From assembly GCF_014303735.1 (NCBI RefSeq), contig NZ_CP060296.1:569501-633500 (forward strand): 64,000 nucleotides of DNA. Reading direction: 5' to 3'. This stretch comes from Variovorax sp. PAMC28562 (GTDB lineage: Bacteria > Pseudomonadota > Gammaproteobacteria > Burkholderiales > Burkholderiaceae_C). The notes beneath the pieces are model-generated. The model was not told the DNA's origin. It ran no database searches and saw nothing but the letters and a program-made list of their open reading frames with translations. Positions 16,473 to 22,813 of this stretch are shown one piece after another. Every line of letters starts with the position of its first letter. Position 1 is the first letter of the stretch. The translations under genes and the position numbers were made by a program.

Positions 16473-17048
16473 TTAGACGTTTTGCGCATCGGGTGGCGTG
16501 GGGTAGAGCGATTCAAGCGATCCGCTGAAGTTGAGCAAGCTGATGTTCAGCCTGTTGGCCTGCGTGGCGATCTCTTGCAGCGTGGCTATGGTGACATGCT
16601 GGCGCGTGACCTCTAGCCCGTCGGGCGTCTTCTTCTTGTGCCGAATGCTCAGTGCTTCGATCGCCAGCGTCGGGCTAGGCACAAAGCTACCCCAAATCGC
16701 GTGGACAACCGTGTTGCGACGCTCAGCCACCACCATCAAGTCATTCACCCACCAAATGGCAACGTCGTGTACTCCGACCAGATCGGCGCACGCCCCAACC
16801 GCGATTTTCCATAGCCTGGCTCGTTCCGCCATGGAGTTTGGCAATTGGTGCGTCACGGCCGCGGCGCCGGCTATTCGCATGAGATTCAGCAGCATCAGAG
16901 TGAAGTGCCCCTCAAGCCGCCCCCAGGCAACGAGTGCGATCCCCAGCGCTTGGTAGAAATCGTTCGCGTCGACAGGGTCTAGCGGCGACGGTGTCGTGCT
17001 CGGCGAAAACTTCAAGACCGCCGGTCCATTGGATTGGGTTACAGACAT
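16473..17048 (-). CDS. hypothetical protein with R-x4-H (HEPN-like) motif
   Basis: A 191-residue protein. I use the ATG at 17048 because GAGGTG lies six bases upstream, rather than the longer ORF. It is all-helical: a first helix pair (FYQALGIALVAWGRLEGHF), and later NDLMVVAERRNTVVHAIWG, where Arg111, Asn112 and His116 form the R-N-x3-H signature of HEPN-type proteins. Many HEPN proteins are RNases of toxin-antitoxin or abortive-infection systems, but some are inactive. No antitoxin partner is evident beside it. It is on the opposite strand to the neighbouring phage genes, typical of independently expressed prophage cargo. Confidence 0.6.
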   Translation of the reverse strand: MSVTQSNGPAVLKFSPSTTPSPLDPVDANDFYQALGIALVAWGRLEGHFTLMLLNLMRIAGAAAVTHQLPNSMAERARLWKIAVGACADLVGVHDVAIWWVNDLMVVAERRNTVVHAIWGSFVPSPTLAIEALSIRHKKKTPDGLEVTRQHVTIATLQEIATQANRLNISLLNFSGSLESLYPTPPDAQNV

Positions 17049-17450
17049 GAAGCACCTCTGCATGTGCAAGCTATAGCAGCAATGGTGGCTAGAGTAAGGC
17101 AGTCGTTTCCGCCGGGATGCAGCCACGGCTCTATCAACGCAGGCTCACCGCCAATCAGTCGGTCGCCTATGCTGCTCGCTCGGAATGACATTGACGCGAC
17201 GAGAAACGCCGGCGCGTTCGCACGGCCGGGCGCGCCCAGGATTTCTGGACGGACATTCGCACCTGAACAGCACTTCAGCGGTTTGCGGCGTCCAGCCCTG
17301 CGTCCCGCCCAATGTCGACGACTCCAGCACCATCTCCTTCTTGCCGCAGAAAACACGCGCGCGTTGAAGCACCTCGCTCGGTGCACCGGCGTCATGGAGG
17401 TGCACGCCGTCACGGCCAGCAGCTCAAAACAAGCGCACACCATCGTCCCC

Positions 17451-17487
17451 TTTTGTAGGTTCTGTAGGGCTCCCATAAGGCCGCTTT
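17451..17487 (+). repeat. repeat copy 2
   Basis: TTTTGTAGGTTCTGTAGG at 17451-17468 differs from the consensus 18-mer (TTTCGTAGGTTTTGTAGG) at two positions, and a 13-base spacer is followed by CGCTTT, as in the other copies. The left palindrome arm of copy 1 is absent. Confidence 0.7.
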
Positions 17488-17503
17488 CGAATCTCAAGGT
17501 GGC

Positions 17504-17540
17504 TTTCGTAGGTTTTGTAGGCTGCGCGGGGGCACCCTTT
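17504..17540 (+). repeat. repeat copy 3
   Basis: The full consensus TTTCGTAGGTTTTGTAGG at 17504-17521, then 13 bases and CCCTTT. It lies 53 bases after copy 2 in the same direction. In one frame it reads FVGFVG then CAGAPF, the same layout as copy 1. Confidence 0.8.
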
Positions 17541-17673
17541 CCAGTTTTAGACGGCCGCTATGGCGTCTGTCTGCGTAGATACGAACCGGTAGTTTGCGTA
17601 GCCACGCCAACAGATTCAAAGACTGGCGAAGTGACATCCCCGCGTGCGCGCGCAAGGATCGCGCACTTGATGT

Positions 17674-18081
17674 TCACTGCGTGGCGCATTGGTTGGCGGA
17701 CAGTTCGGCACGAAGCCCCCGCATGCGTTGCTGGTCAGGGTTGATGACCTCGGGCGGTTGCCACTGCCAGTTTGTGTAGCGCCCCTCGATTTTTGCGCGC
17801 TCTGCCGCGAGCTGGCCGCAGCGCTGTGCCCGCTGCGCGTCGGCGGTATGCGTCTGGGTTACTTGGGCACGCCCGGATCTCGCCTGCTCGGCCTGCAGTA
17901 CCTGCTGTGCCCATGGCACGCCGTCAGCGACATATTCAATGCGATCGATCAACGCGTTGTGCTGGTTGCAGTGATTCGCAGCCCAGAAGGTAGCACCGTT
18001 GTATGCCTTGCAAAGGTAGATCGTGGCAGCGTGCCCCGTACCCGCCATCAGCGCCAGAGTGCAGACGATTGTTGCTTTCAT
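17674..18081 (-). CDS. small exported protein of unknown function
   Basis: A 135-residue protein with a signal peptide (MKATIVCTLALMAGTGHAAT, cleavage likely after GHA). The start at 18081 has GGAG twelve bases ahead and is preferred over the long ORF extending upstream. The mature part has several Cys (LCKAYNG, HCNQHN, RCGQ, NQC) that could form disulphides in the periplasm, and a helical Gln/Ala-rich centre. Short exported proteins of this kind are common in Burkholderiales genomes, but I cannot name a function. It is divergent to the next gene. Confidence 0.6.
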   Translation of the reverse strand: MKATIVCTLALMAGTGHAATIYLCKAYNGATFWAANHCNQHNALIDRIEYVADGVPWAQQVLQAEQARSGRAQVTQTHTADAQRAQRCGQLAAERAKIEGRYTNWQWQPPEVINPDQQRMRGLRAELSANQCATQ

Positions 18082-18240
18082 GTTTCCTGCTCCTGGGCGA
18101 AGTCTATGAGCCCGCGGACACGTCGCACGCCACAAGTCCGCGGAAACGGGAATAGTTGGCACCGGCGCTCGCTTACCCCTAGGACACAGTTCGTTGACGA
18201 TTGCAGACTGCTCGAGCCCGATCCGGGTGAGGAGAAAAAA

Positions 18241-18522
18241 ATGAAGAAGATTGCCGTTATCGCGCTGGCCCTTATCAGCGTTTCTGCCTTCGCCCAATCG
18301 GAGCATCTGCGCCGGGGATACACCACATCGAACGGAACATACGTCGCGCCAAGCTATGCGACCAATCCAAACCACACGAAGATGGACAACTACAGCACGC
18401 AGGGCAACTACAACCCGCACACCGGCCAGGCGGGCACCGTGAACCCGTACCAGCAGCCGACCTACCAAGCCCCACAGCAGCGGTGCGGGACCAATCGCAA
18501 CGGCCAGTTCGTCTGCAACTGA
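18241..18522 (+). CDS. small exported protein rich in Asn, Tyr, Gln
   Basis: A 93-residue protein with a clear signal peptide (MKKIAVIALALISVSAFAQS). The mature 74 residues are low-complexity: RGYTTSNGTYVAPSYATNPN, then Pro/Gln/Tyr-rich repeats, ending CGTNRNGQFVCN with two Cys. GAGGAG precedes the ATG. Such proteins recur in proteobacterial genomes and prophages with this 'GTYVAPSYATNPN' motif; the role is unknown. Periplasmic or surface location is inferred. Confidence 0.65.
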   Translation: MKKIAVIALALISVSAFAQSEHLRRGYTTSNGTYVAPSYATNPNHTKMDNYSTQGNYNPHTGQAGTVNPYQQPTYQAPQQRCGTNRNGQFVCN

Positions 18523-18543
18523 CGCCGAGCACAAATTGACCCT

Positions 18544-18768
18544 GTGAGCGAAGTCGAAGTGATGAGGCGCCTCGATCAGCTGACCGCCGCGGTCCTTGAG
18601 CTGACGCGCTGCTTAGGCGCCAGGCTGACACGCTCGCAAATGTGCGAACGGCTCGGCGTTTCTGGCAAGACCCTCACAGGTCGCGTCAGGCGCGGCGTAG
18701 TGCCCTCGCCCGCAGCCGATGGCAAATGGTTGCTAGCGGAAGTGATGGCGTGGGAAACAAAAGGATGA
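18544..18768 (+). CDS. small HTH DNA-binding protein
   Basis: A 74-residue protein starting with GTG. Residues 27-70 show an AlpA/MerR-like helix-turn-helix (RLTRSQMCERLGVSGKTLTGRVRRG, then DGKWLLAEVMAWE). It is a likely DNA-binding regulator of the neighbouring lipoprotein genes or of the element. The stop overlaps the ATG of the lipoprotein gene (ATGA), a sign of coupling. Confidence 0.6.
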   Translation: MSEVEVMRRLDQLTAAVLELTRCLGARLTRSQMCERLGVSGKTLTGRVRRGVVPSPAADGKWLLAEVMAWETKG

Positions 18769-19193
18769 TTGTGAATAAACTTCTATTGATCCTGATTACG
18801 TTCGCCCTGACCGGCTGTGCGATCACTCATGAAACCTCTGTACTTGTCGGCACGGCACGGACGCCGACGACGCCGGATCAGGTGAAGCTCTACACCAGCC
18901 CGCCGAAGAAGTACGTCGAGATTGCTATCGTCTCAGCCGATGCCGCGCATGACTTCATGGACAAGCAATCGTTGATGAATACCGCTGTGGCGAACGCCAA
19001 GAATCAGGCCGCAGCGGTCGGGGCAAATGGTCTGCTGCTGGACGGCCTGGGCGACTTCGAAACGGGAAGCTCCGGTATCGTCATGCTGCAGCCCTCCTAC
19101 AACCGCAAGGCGCCCATGATCGGCGTCTCAAGCTCGAATGTCCGGACTGGCAAGCAGATCAGCGGCAAAGCGATATTTGTCACCGAAGAGTGA
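18765..19193 (+). CDS. predicted lipoprotein
   Basis: A 142-residue protein with a lipoprotein signal peptide (LLLILITFALTGC, Cys18 as the lipid site). The mature part has a beta-rich repeat-like pattern (VKLYTSPPKKYVEIAIVSA, later KNQAAAVGANGLLLDGLGDF) reminiscent of small outer-membrane lipoproteins whose central part is a compact alpha/beta domain. It is coupled to the HTH gene and followed directly by a second lipoprotein. Function unknown. Confidence 0.65.
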   Translation: MIVNKLLLILITFALTGCAITHETSVLVGTARTPTTPDQVKLYTSPPKKYVEIAIVSADAAHDFMDKQSLMNTAVANAKNQAAAVGANGLLLDGLGDFETGSSGIVMLQPSYNRKAPMIGVSSSNVRTGKQISGKAIFVTEE

Positions 19194-19856
19194 ATGGGAA
19201 TGGGACGACTACTGTTGCTGTCGCTGCTGTCGCTGCTGTCGCTGGTCGGATGCACGGGCCTGCGCGGACCCACGGCCGAGGCCATGATGGGCTCCGACCC
19301 GACGATGGCCTGCTTCAGGCGCATGAACGCGGACCCCGAGGCGCGCCGGGTGCTGCATGACAAAGTAGGCGTCGGCCTCGACGGTCCGCCGACGATCCAG
19401 ATGCTGGCCGACAAGACGGCTCCGACCGAAGAGGAGCGTCAGGCACTTGTGACCTTCACCAGCGTGAGACAGGCTTGCATCGCCGAGGGCGCCAGCTATA
19501 GGCGAGCGAACATGCCGCCCGAAGTCTGGATGCAGATTGAGGGGCTCGGTGAGCAGACCACATTGCTGTTCGCCAGGCTGTACGCCGGCGACATCACCTA
19601 CGGCGATTACAACCGCATCCATCTGGAGCAGACACGCAACGCCATGCTTCGTCTCGCTGACTCAGATCGGCAACGAGCGCAGGCTCAGGCCGCTGATGAC
19701 GAGCGACGCGGCCAAGCCTTCTTGCAGGGCTTGCAGGCGGCTCAACAGCAGCAGTACCAGCAGCAGATGCTTCGACAGCAGCAGATTCAGATGAACCGGC
19801 CGGTGACGACTGAATGCTCGCGGTTTGGAAGCTCGGTAAGCTGTACGTCGAGGTGA
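19194..19856 (+). CDS. predicted lipoprotein with repeat-encoded signal peptide
   Basis: A 220-residue protein starting immediately after the previous stop. The N-terminus LLLLSLLSLLSLVGC is encoded by a 9-base tandem repeat and ends in a lipobox Cys. The mature part is helical; residues about 170-210 are Gln-rich (QQQYQQQMLRQQQIQ) and the protein ends with two Cys. Two lipoproteins in a row in a prophage raise the possibility of superinfection exclusion, but nothing in the sequence proves it. Confidence 0.65.
   Translation: MGMGRLLLLSLLSLLSLVGCTGLRGPTAEAMMGSDPTMACFRRMNADPEARRVLHDKVGVGLDGPPTIQMLADKTAPTEEERQALVTFTSVRQACIAEGASYRRANMPPEVWMQIEGLGEQTTLLFARLYAGDITYGDYNRIHLEQTRNAMLRLADSDRQRAQAQAADDERRGQAFLQGLQAAQQQQYQQQMLRQQQIQMNRPVTTECSRFGSSVSCTSR
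19215..19241 (+). repeat. 9-base tandem repeat in a lipoprotein signal peptide
   Basis: Three direct copies of a 9-base unit (TTGCTGTCG, CTGCTGTCG, CTGCTGTCG) encode LLS-LLS-LLS in the signal peptide hydrophobic core. Loss or gain of units keeps frame and would change only the length of the core. Confidence 0.75.
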
Positions 19857-19914
19857 GTGGTAAGCGTCCAGTAGGCGTGCGCAACCGCGTCGGGATCGGC
19901 CGCTATGCTGGCGC

Positions 19915-20697
19915 ATGCATCAGCCCTATACCTCGTCGGAACTGTTTCACTTCGTGGGGCATGCGCAGCCACAAGACGACGCTCGCAACTGCTCCACGCT
20001 GATTCAAATTCTGCGCGCCGGGCTTCTTTCATTTCCGCCGCATGACAAGCCAGGCAGACTGCCTCGCACTGTGACCGTGCGCCCAGAAGCATCTTTGCTC
20101 GACGAGCAATTAATTTCACCGCACATCACCTGCTTTGCTGATATTCCTGCCGATTCACTTGGCTCGCATGTGTCTCGATATGGCCGCTTCGGTCTTAGCT
20201 TTCAAAGAGCAGAACTGATCAAATGGGGCGCCCGTCCAGTGGCTTACGTGCCGACGTTTAAGGGCGATTGGGATGGACTCGCAGGCCGGCCGTTGCTACG
20301 CGACATTCAAGCCGTCTACAAAGGTTTTCGGAAGCATTTTGATGATCGTGTTCCTCCTCAACCGGAGACGATGCCGCGCACGATGGAGGAAATGTTTGCC
20401 TCGAAGCACCTGTACCGAGAGATGGGGAAAATACCTTCTGACGAGGTGCAGTTGATGCGCGGCCTGAAGAGCATCTTGGAAATGGAACTGCTCGCGTACA
20501 TCAAGCCGTTCAACGCAGACCTGCCGGACGACCATCGAGATAATTTCTATATGGAGCGGGAGTGGCGCTTGCTGGGGCAGTGGCCATTCGACATTGCCGA
20601 CATCGTGCATGTACATCTTGCGCCAGCCTTCCGATCTGCTGTCGAGGCTGAGTTTCCTACGCTGGCAGGTCGGATCATCGAGATCCCCACCTCCTAA
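19915..20697 (+). CDS. AbiGi-family protein (abortive infection antitoxin-like)
   Basis: A 260-residue protein that resembles the AbiGi family, in which the lactococcal AbiG system pairs AbiGi with AbiGii. Supporting features are FHFVGH near residue 11, the ISPHITCFADIP stretch at 67-78, SRYGRFGLSF at 87-95 and FYMEREWRL at 211-219. These match the family layout known to me; no search was run. No AbiGii partner is visible beside it. No strong ribosome site was found; the ATG at 19915 is the first one in frame. A role in phage resistance is inferred from the family. Confidence 0.7.
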   Translation: MHQPYTSSELFHFVGHAQPQDDARNCSTLIQILRAGLLSFPPHDKPGRLPRTVTVRPEASLLDEQLISPHITCFADIPADSLGSHVSRYGRFGLSFQRAELIKWGARPVAYVPTFKGDWDGLAGRPLLRDIQAVYKGFRKHFDDRVPPQPETMPRTMEEMFASKHLYREMGKIPSDEVQLMRGLKSILEMELLAYIKPFNADLPDDHRDNFYMEREWRLLGQWPFDIADIVHVHLAPAFRSAVEAEFPTLAGRIIEIPTS

Positions 20698-21161
20698 ACC
20701 CATCGGGCGTCGGCAGTTGGCCGACGGGTCGTCATGCGCGCTGCATGGCAGCACAGACAAACGTCCAGTACGTGCGCGCGCGCAAGGCAGCGAATCCGCG
20801 AAGGCTTTCAATGCTGCATGGTGCGGCTGTTTGTGCTTCACAAAACACGGCGATGGTATCCAGAAGGGTATCCACCGGTTGCCGGCTTTGGTTGCCAGAC
20901 TGGTTTCCACGAAACTCTCTACTTTCCGACCGCATTGCTTTTGAAGGTTGGTTAGCGCGCTGGTTAGTGCGCTCTTGCCACCTTGGCGCCGACAGGACGC
21001 CAACGCTCGCTACAGCGCGTGCCCCAACACGCCACATGGTGGGCTGGAATGAACCTTTCGTAGGTTTTGTAGGGTGGATAGTGGCGCCCTTTGTGCTTTT
21101 TGGCGCAGCAAGAGCACGTCGCCGAAAGACCGGCATGAGCACTCGCGGATTGGATTTGGGG
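20698..21161. other. 464 bases without a convincing gene
   Basis: The stretch between the AbiGi gene and a small membrane-protein ORF holds repeat copy 4 at 21056-21092 and a short direct duplication (GGTTAGCGCGC and GGTTAGTGCGC near 20948-20972). Several long ORFs cross it on both strands without ribosome sites or domains. I see nothing else that I can support. Confidence 0.4.
21056..21092 (+). repeat. repeat copy 4
   Basis: The exact consensus TTTCGTAGGTTTTGTAGG at 21056-21073 is followed by 13 bases and CCCTTT, identical in layout to copy 3. In one frame it reads FVGFVG then WIVAPF. Confidence 0.8.
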
Positions 21162-21299
21162 ATGAGCACAGAGTACGGCACGCTTGACATGACTCCACCC
21201 CCAGTCGGCCAGCATAGGCGGAATGTCTGGGCAAGGCCAGTGCTCTTGCTGGCAGGCGGCATCGCGCTCGTTGTGATCCTCAGCGTCGTGTTGCGCTGA
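21162..21299 (+). CDS. possible tail-anchored small membrane protein
   Basis: A 45-residue ORF (MSTEYGTLDMTPPPVGQHRR, then a single hydrophobic helix ending VVLR). A Pro-rich cytoplasmic part, basic HRR and one C-terminal transmembrane helix give a plausible small membrane protein of a prophage. TTGGGG precedes the ATG. The call rests on the layout alone. Confidence 0.35.
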   Translation: MSTEYGTLDMTPPPVGQHRRNVWARPVLLLAGGIALVVILSVVLR

Positions 21300-21349
21300 T
21301 CCAGAAGCCGGGCAGGAGATCAACGAGGCACCTGCAGACGGCGGGGACC

Positions 21350-21386
21350 GTTTATATATTCTGTAGGGTAGTCTGGGGCCACTTTT
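21350..21386 (+). repeat. repeat copy 5 (degenerate)
   Basis: The right half TTCTGTAGG is intact, the left half is degenerate (TTTATATA). The 13-base spacer and following ACTTTT match the other copies, so it is probably a decayed member. Confidence 0.5.
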
Positions 21387-21443
21387 TTGAAATCAGTCGC
21401 CCACGCCCCCGCTCGAACGCCGCGCCGGGAAGGCGCGGCGGTC

Positions 21444-21635
21444 CTAAAAATCGGTGGTTTGGTTGGAGCGCCTGGCGTTTTGCAGCTGCTCGGCGTCGCG
21501 TTGCCCGTGCGGCATTTCACTGAACAACATAGCCAGCACGATCAATGGCAAGCCCACCAGGATGACTGGACCGAAGGCGTGCACCAACCCGGCCATTACG
21601 ACAGCGCTGACCACGACGGCAAGAAACTTGATCAT
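21444..21635 (-). CDS. possible small membrane protein (63 aa)
   Basis: A 63-residue ORF on the minus strand. MIKFLAVVVSAVVMAGLVHA is a hydrophobic segment or signal-like helix, followed by a second one (GPVILVGLPLIVLAMLF) and a charged tail (GQRDAEQLQNARRSNQ). Two membrane helices and a polar tail make a coherent small membrane protein. No strong ribosome site is visible. It lies at the right end of the element. Confidence 0.45.
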   Translation of the reverse strand: MIKFLAVVVSAVVMAGLVHAFGPVILVGLPLIVLAMLFSEMPHGQRDAEQLQNARRSNQTTDF

Positions 21636-21863
21636 GCACCATGATCCAGACCGCGCTCTACTGGGTCAATCCATCGGATTGCCTACGGCGCACTGAAAAT
21701 GCGTCGTCCGTTAGTTCGATAGTGGAAACGTGCAATCCTGCACAGGCGGTGCCCACAATGGACGCCAATCGTTTGATGATTCTGAGCGTTCCGCGCGCGT
21801 ACGCGATGGCTCGATCAAAGGTGTACCGCCGGCTACATGGTGGCTACATGACGCTCAGAAACG

Positions 21864-21895
21864 AAAAAAGTCTGCTACTTATTTGATAGCAGACT
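21864..21895 (-). terminator. Rho-independent terminator downstream of tRNA-Phe
   Basis: On the minus strand AGTCTGCTA (21895-21887) pairs with TAGCAGACT (21877-21869) over a nine-base loop and is followed by six T (21869-21864). It lies about 30 bases after the 3' end of tRNA-Phe and would end that transcript. Confidence 0.8.
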
Positions 21896-21922
21896 CTTCA
21901 AGCCCCTTGCGGGATAAATAGA

Positions 21923-21998
21923 TGGTGGCCTGGGGCGGAATCGAACCACCGACACGCGGATTTTCAATCCGCTGCTCTACCAACTGAGCTACCGGGCC
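21923..21998 (-). tRNA. tRNA-Phe (GAA)
   Basis: The minus strand folds as a tRNA with anticodon GAA in the loop TTGAAAA and an encoded CCA end. The D, anticodon and T arms are intact. The acceptor stem reads GGCCCGG at the 5' side but CCAGGCC at the 3' side, so pair 5-68 is C-A; the other four tRNAs in the window pair perfectly. The gene borders the mobile element, whose right end lies at the tRNA 3' side, so this is the probable attachment site. Confidence 0.9.
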
Positions 21999-22037
21999 AT
22001 ACACACAAGCTCTTGCAAGCTCGAATGCAGCCTCAAA

Positions 22038-22739
22038 TTATACCGCGCTGCGGCGGCCCCTAGAAAGGTCGACGCCAAGTTGTTTGAGTTTGCGATAGAG
22101 GTGCGTGCGTTCAAGGCCGGTCTTCTCGGCAACTCGCGTCATAGAACCGTTTTCCATGGCGAGGTGAAATTCGAAGTACGCCTTTTCGAAGCCGTCGCGT
22201 GCGTCACGCAATGGGCGGTCGAGGTCGAAGCTCTGGTTCGATTGCGGGCCTGGGTCCGTAGCTGGGATGTGCAGGGGGGGCGGCACCATCGTGCTGTCAC
22301 TCACAGTGGTCAGCGCTGCAGCGAAGCTGCTCGATGCGGCAGCCGGCACCACGTTCGCTGCAGCCCGACGTGCGCTCTCGCGCGCGAGACCCTGTTCGAC
22401 TGCCTTGAGCAGCTTCTGCATCGTGATCGGCTTTTCGAGGAAAGCGAACGCGCCGATGCGGGTCGCGTCCACTGCCGTGTCGATGGTCGCGTGGCCGCTC
22501 ATCATCACGACCGGCATGCTGAGCAAGCCAGCTGTCGACCACTCCTTCAAGAGCGTGACGCCGTCGGTGTCCGGCATCCAGATGTCGAGCAGCACGAGAT
22601 CGGGCCGAGCGCGCAGCCGTGCGGCGCGCGCCTCGGCTGCGTTCTCTGCGAGTTCCACGTTGTGGCCTTCGTCATTGAGAATTTCGAAGAGCAGGTCTCG
22701 TATGCCCAGCTCGTCGTCGACCACGAGGATATTTGCCAT
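22038..22739 (-). CDS. NtrX-like response regulator (short form)
   Basis: A 233-residue response regulator. The receiver domain (residues 1-120) has DD at 8-9, the phospho-acceptor Asp52 in LLDIWMPD, Ser80/Gly81 in MMSGHA and Lys102 in FLEKPI. The C-terminal 45 residues are a Fis-type helix-turn-helix (MENGSMTRVAEKTGLERTHL, YRKLKQLG). Between them is a low-complexity linker; the AAA+ domain of canonical NtrX is missing, a form seen in Burkholderiales. It follows the NtrY-like kinase gene, so the pair probably acts as a phosphorelay, perhaps in nitrogen or envelope/redox control. Confidence 0.8.
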   Translation of the reverse strand: MANILVVDDELGIRDLLFEILNDEGHNVELAENAAEARAARLRARPDLVLLDIWMPDTDGVTLLKEWSTAGLLSMPVVMMSGHATIDTAVDATRIGAFAFLEKPITMQKLLKAVEQGLARESARRAAANVVPAAASSSFAAALTTVSDSTMVPPPLHIPATDPGPQSNQSFDLDRPLRDARDGFEKAYFEFHLAMENGSMTRVAEKTGLERTHLYRKLKQLGVDLSRGRRSAV

Positions 22740-22813
22740 GAATGCTTGTTTACTGCGCCGGTATGAGGCCCGCTCGCCAAAGAAAGACTTTGCGTCTTCG
22801 GTGTGAGCGACCG

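Larger units (their letters stand above)
17049..17673. other. 625 bases without a convincing gene
   Basis: Several ORFs overlap here in different frames, none with a ribosome site or recognisable domain. The stretch carries two repeat copies (17451-17487 and 17504-17540) in the same orientation. The frame that reads FVGFVG at the second copy also reads FCRFCRAPIRPL over the first, so a decayed or diverged coding region is possible. I see no other defined element. Confidence 0.4.

Noticed and set aside
17145..17405. Minus-strand 86-residue ORF with FRCECPSRNPGR
   Set aside because: Looked like a possible zinc protein, but two other frames are equally open here and no ribosome site is present.
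17034..17744. Plus-strand ORF of 236 residues spanning two repeat copies
   Set aside because: Starts inside an opposite gene's control region and runs antisense to a supported exported-protein gene; no domain. A decayed gene cannot be excluded.
20732..21262. Minus-strand ORF of 176 residues containing PTKPTKG, NQRANQ and NQSGNQS doublets
   Set aside because: The PTKPTKG part is the reverse reading of repeat copy 4. No ribosome site, no domain, and overlapping ORFs on the other strand. Kept only as part of the repeat finding.
21641..21886. ORF of 81 residues left of tRNA-Phe as a remnant integrase
   Set aside because: No tyrosine-recombinase motif (R..HxxR..Y) could be read in any frame.
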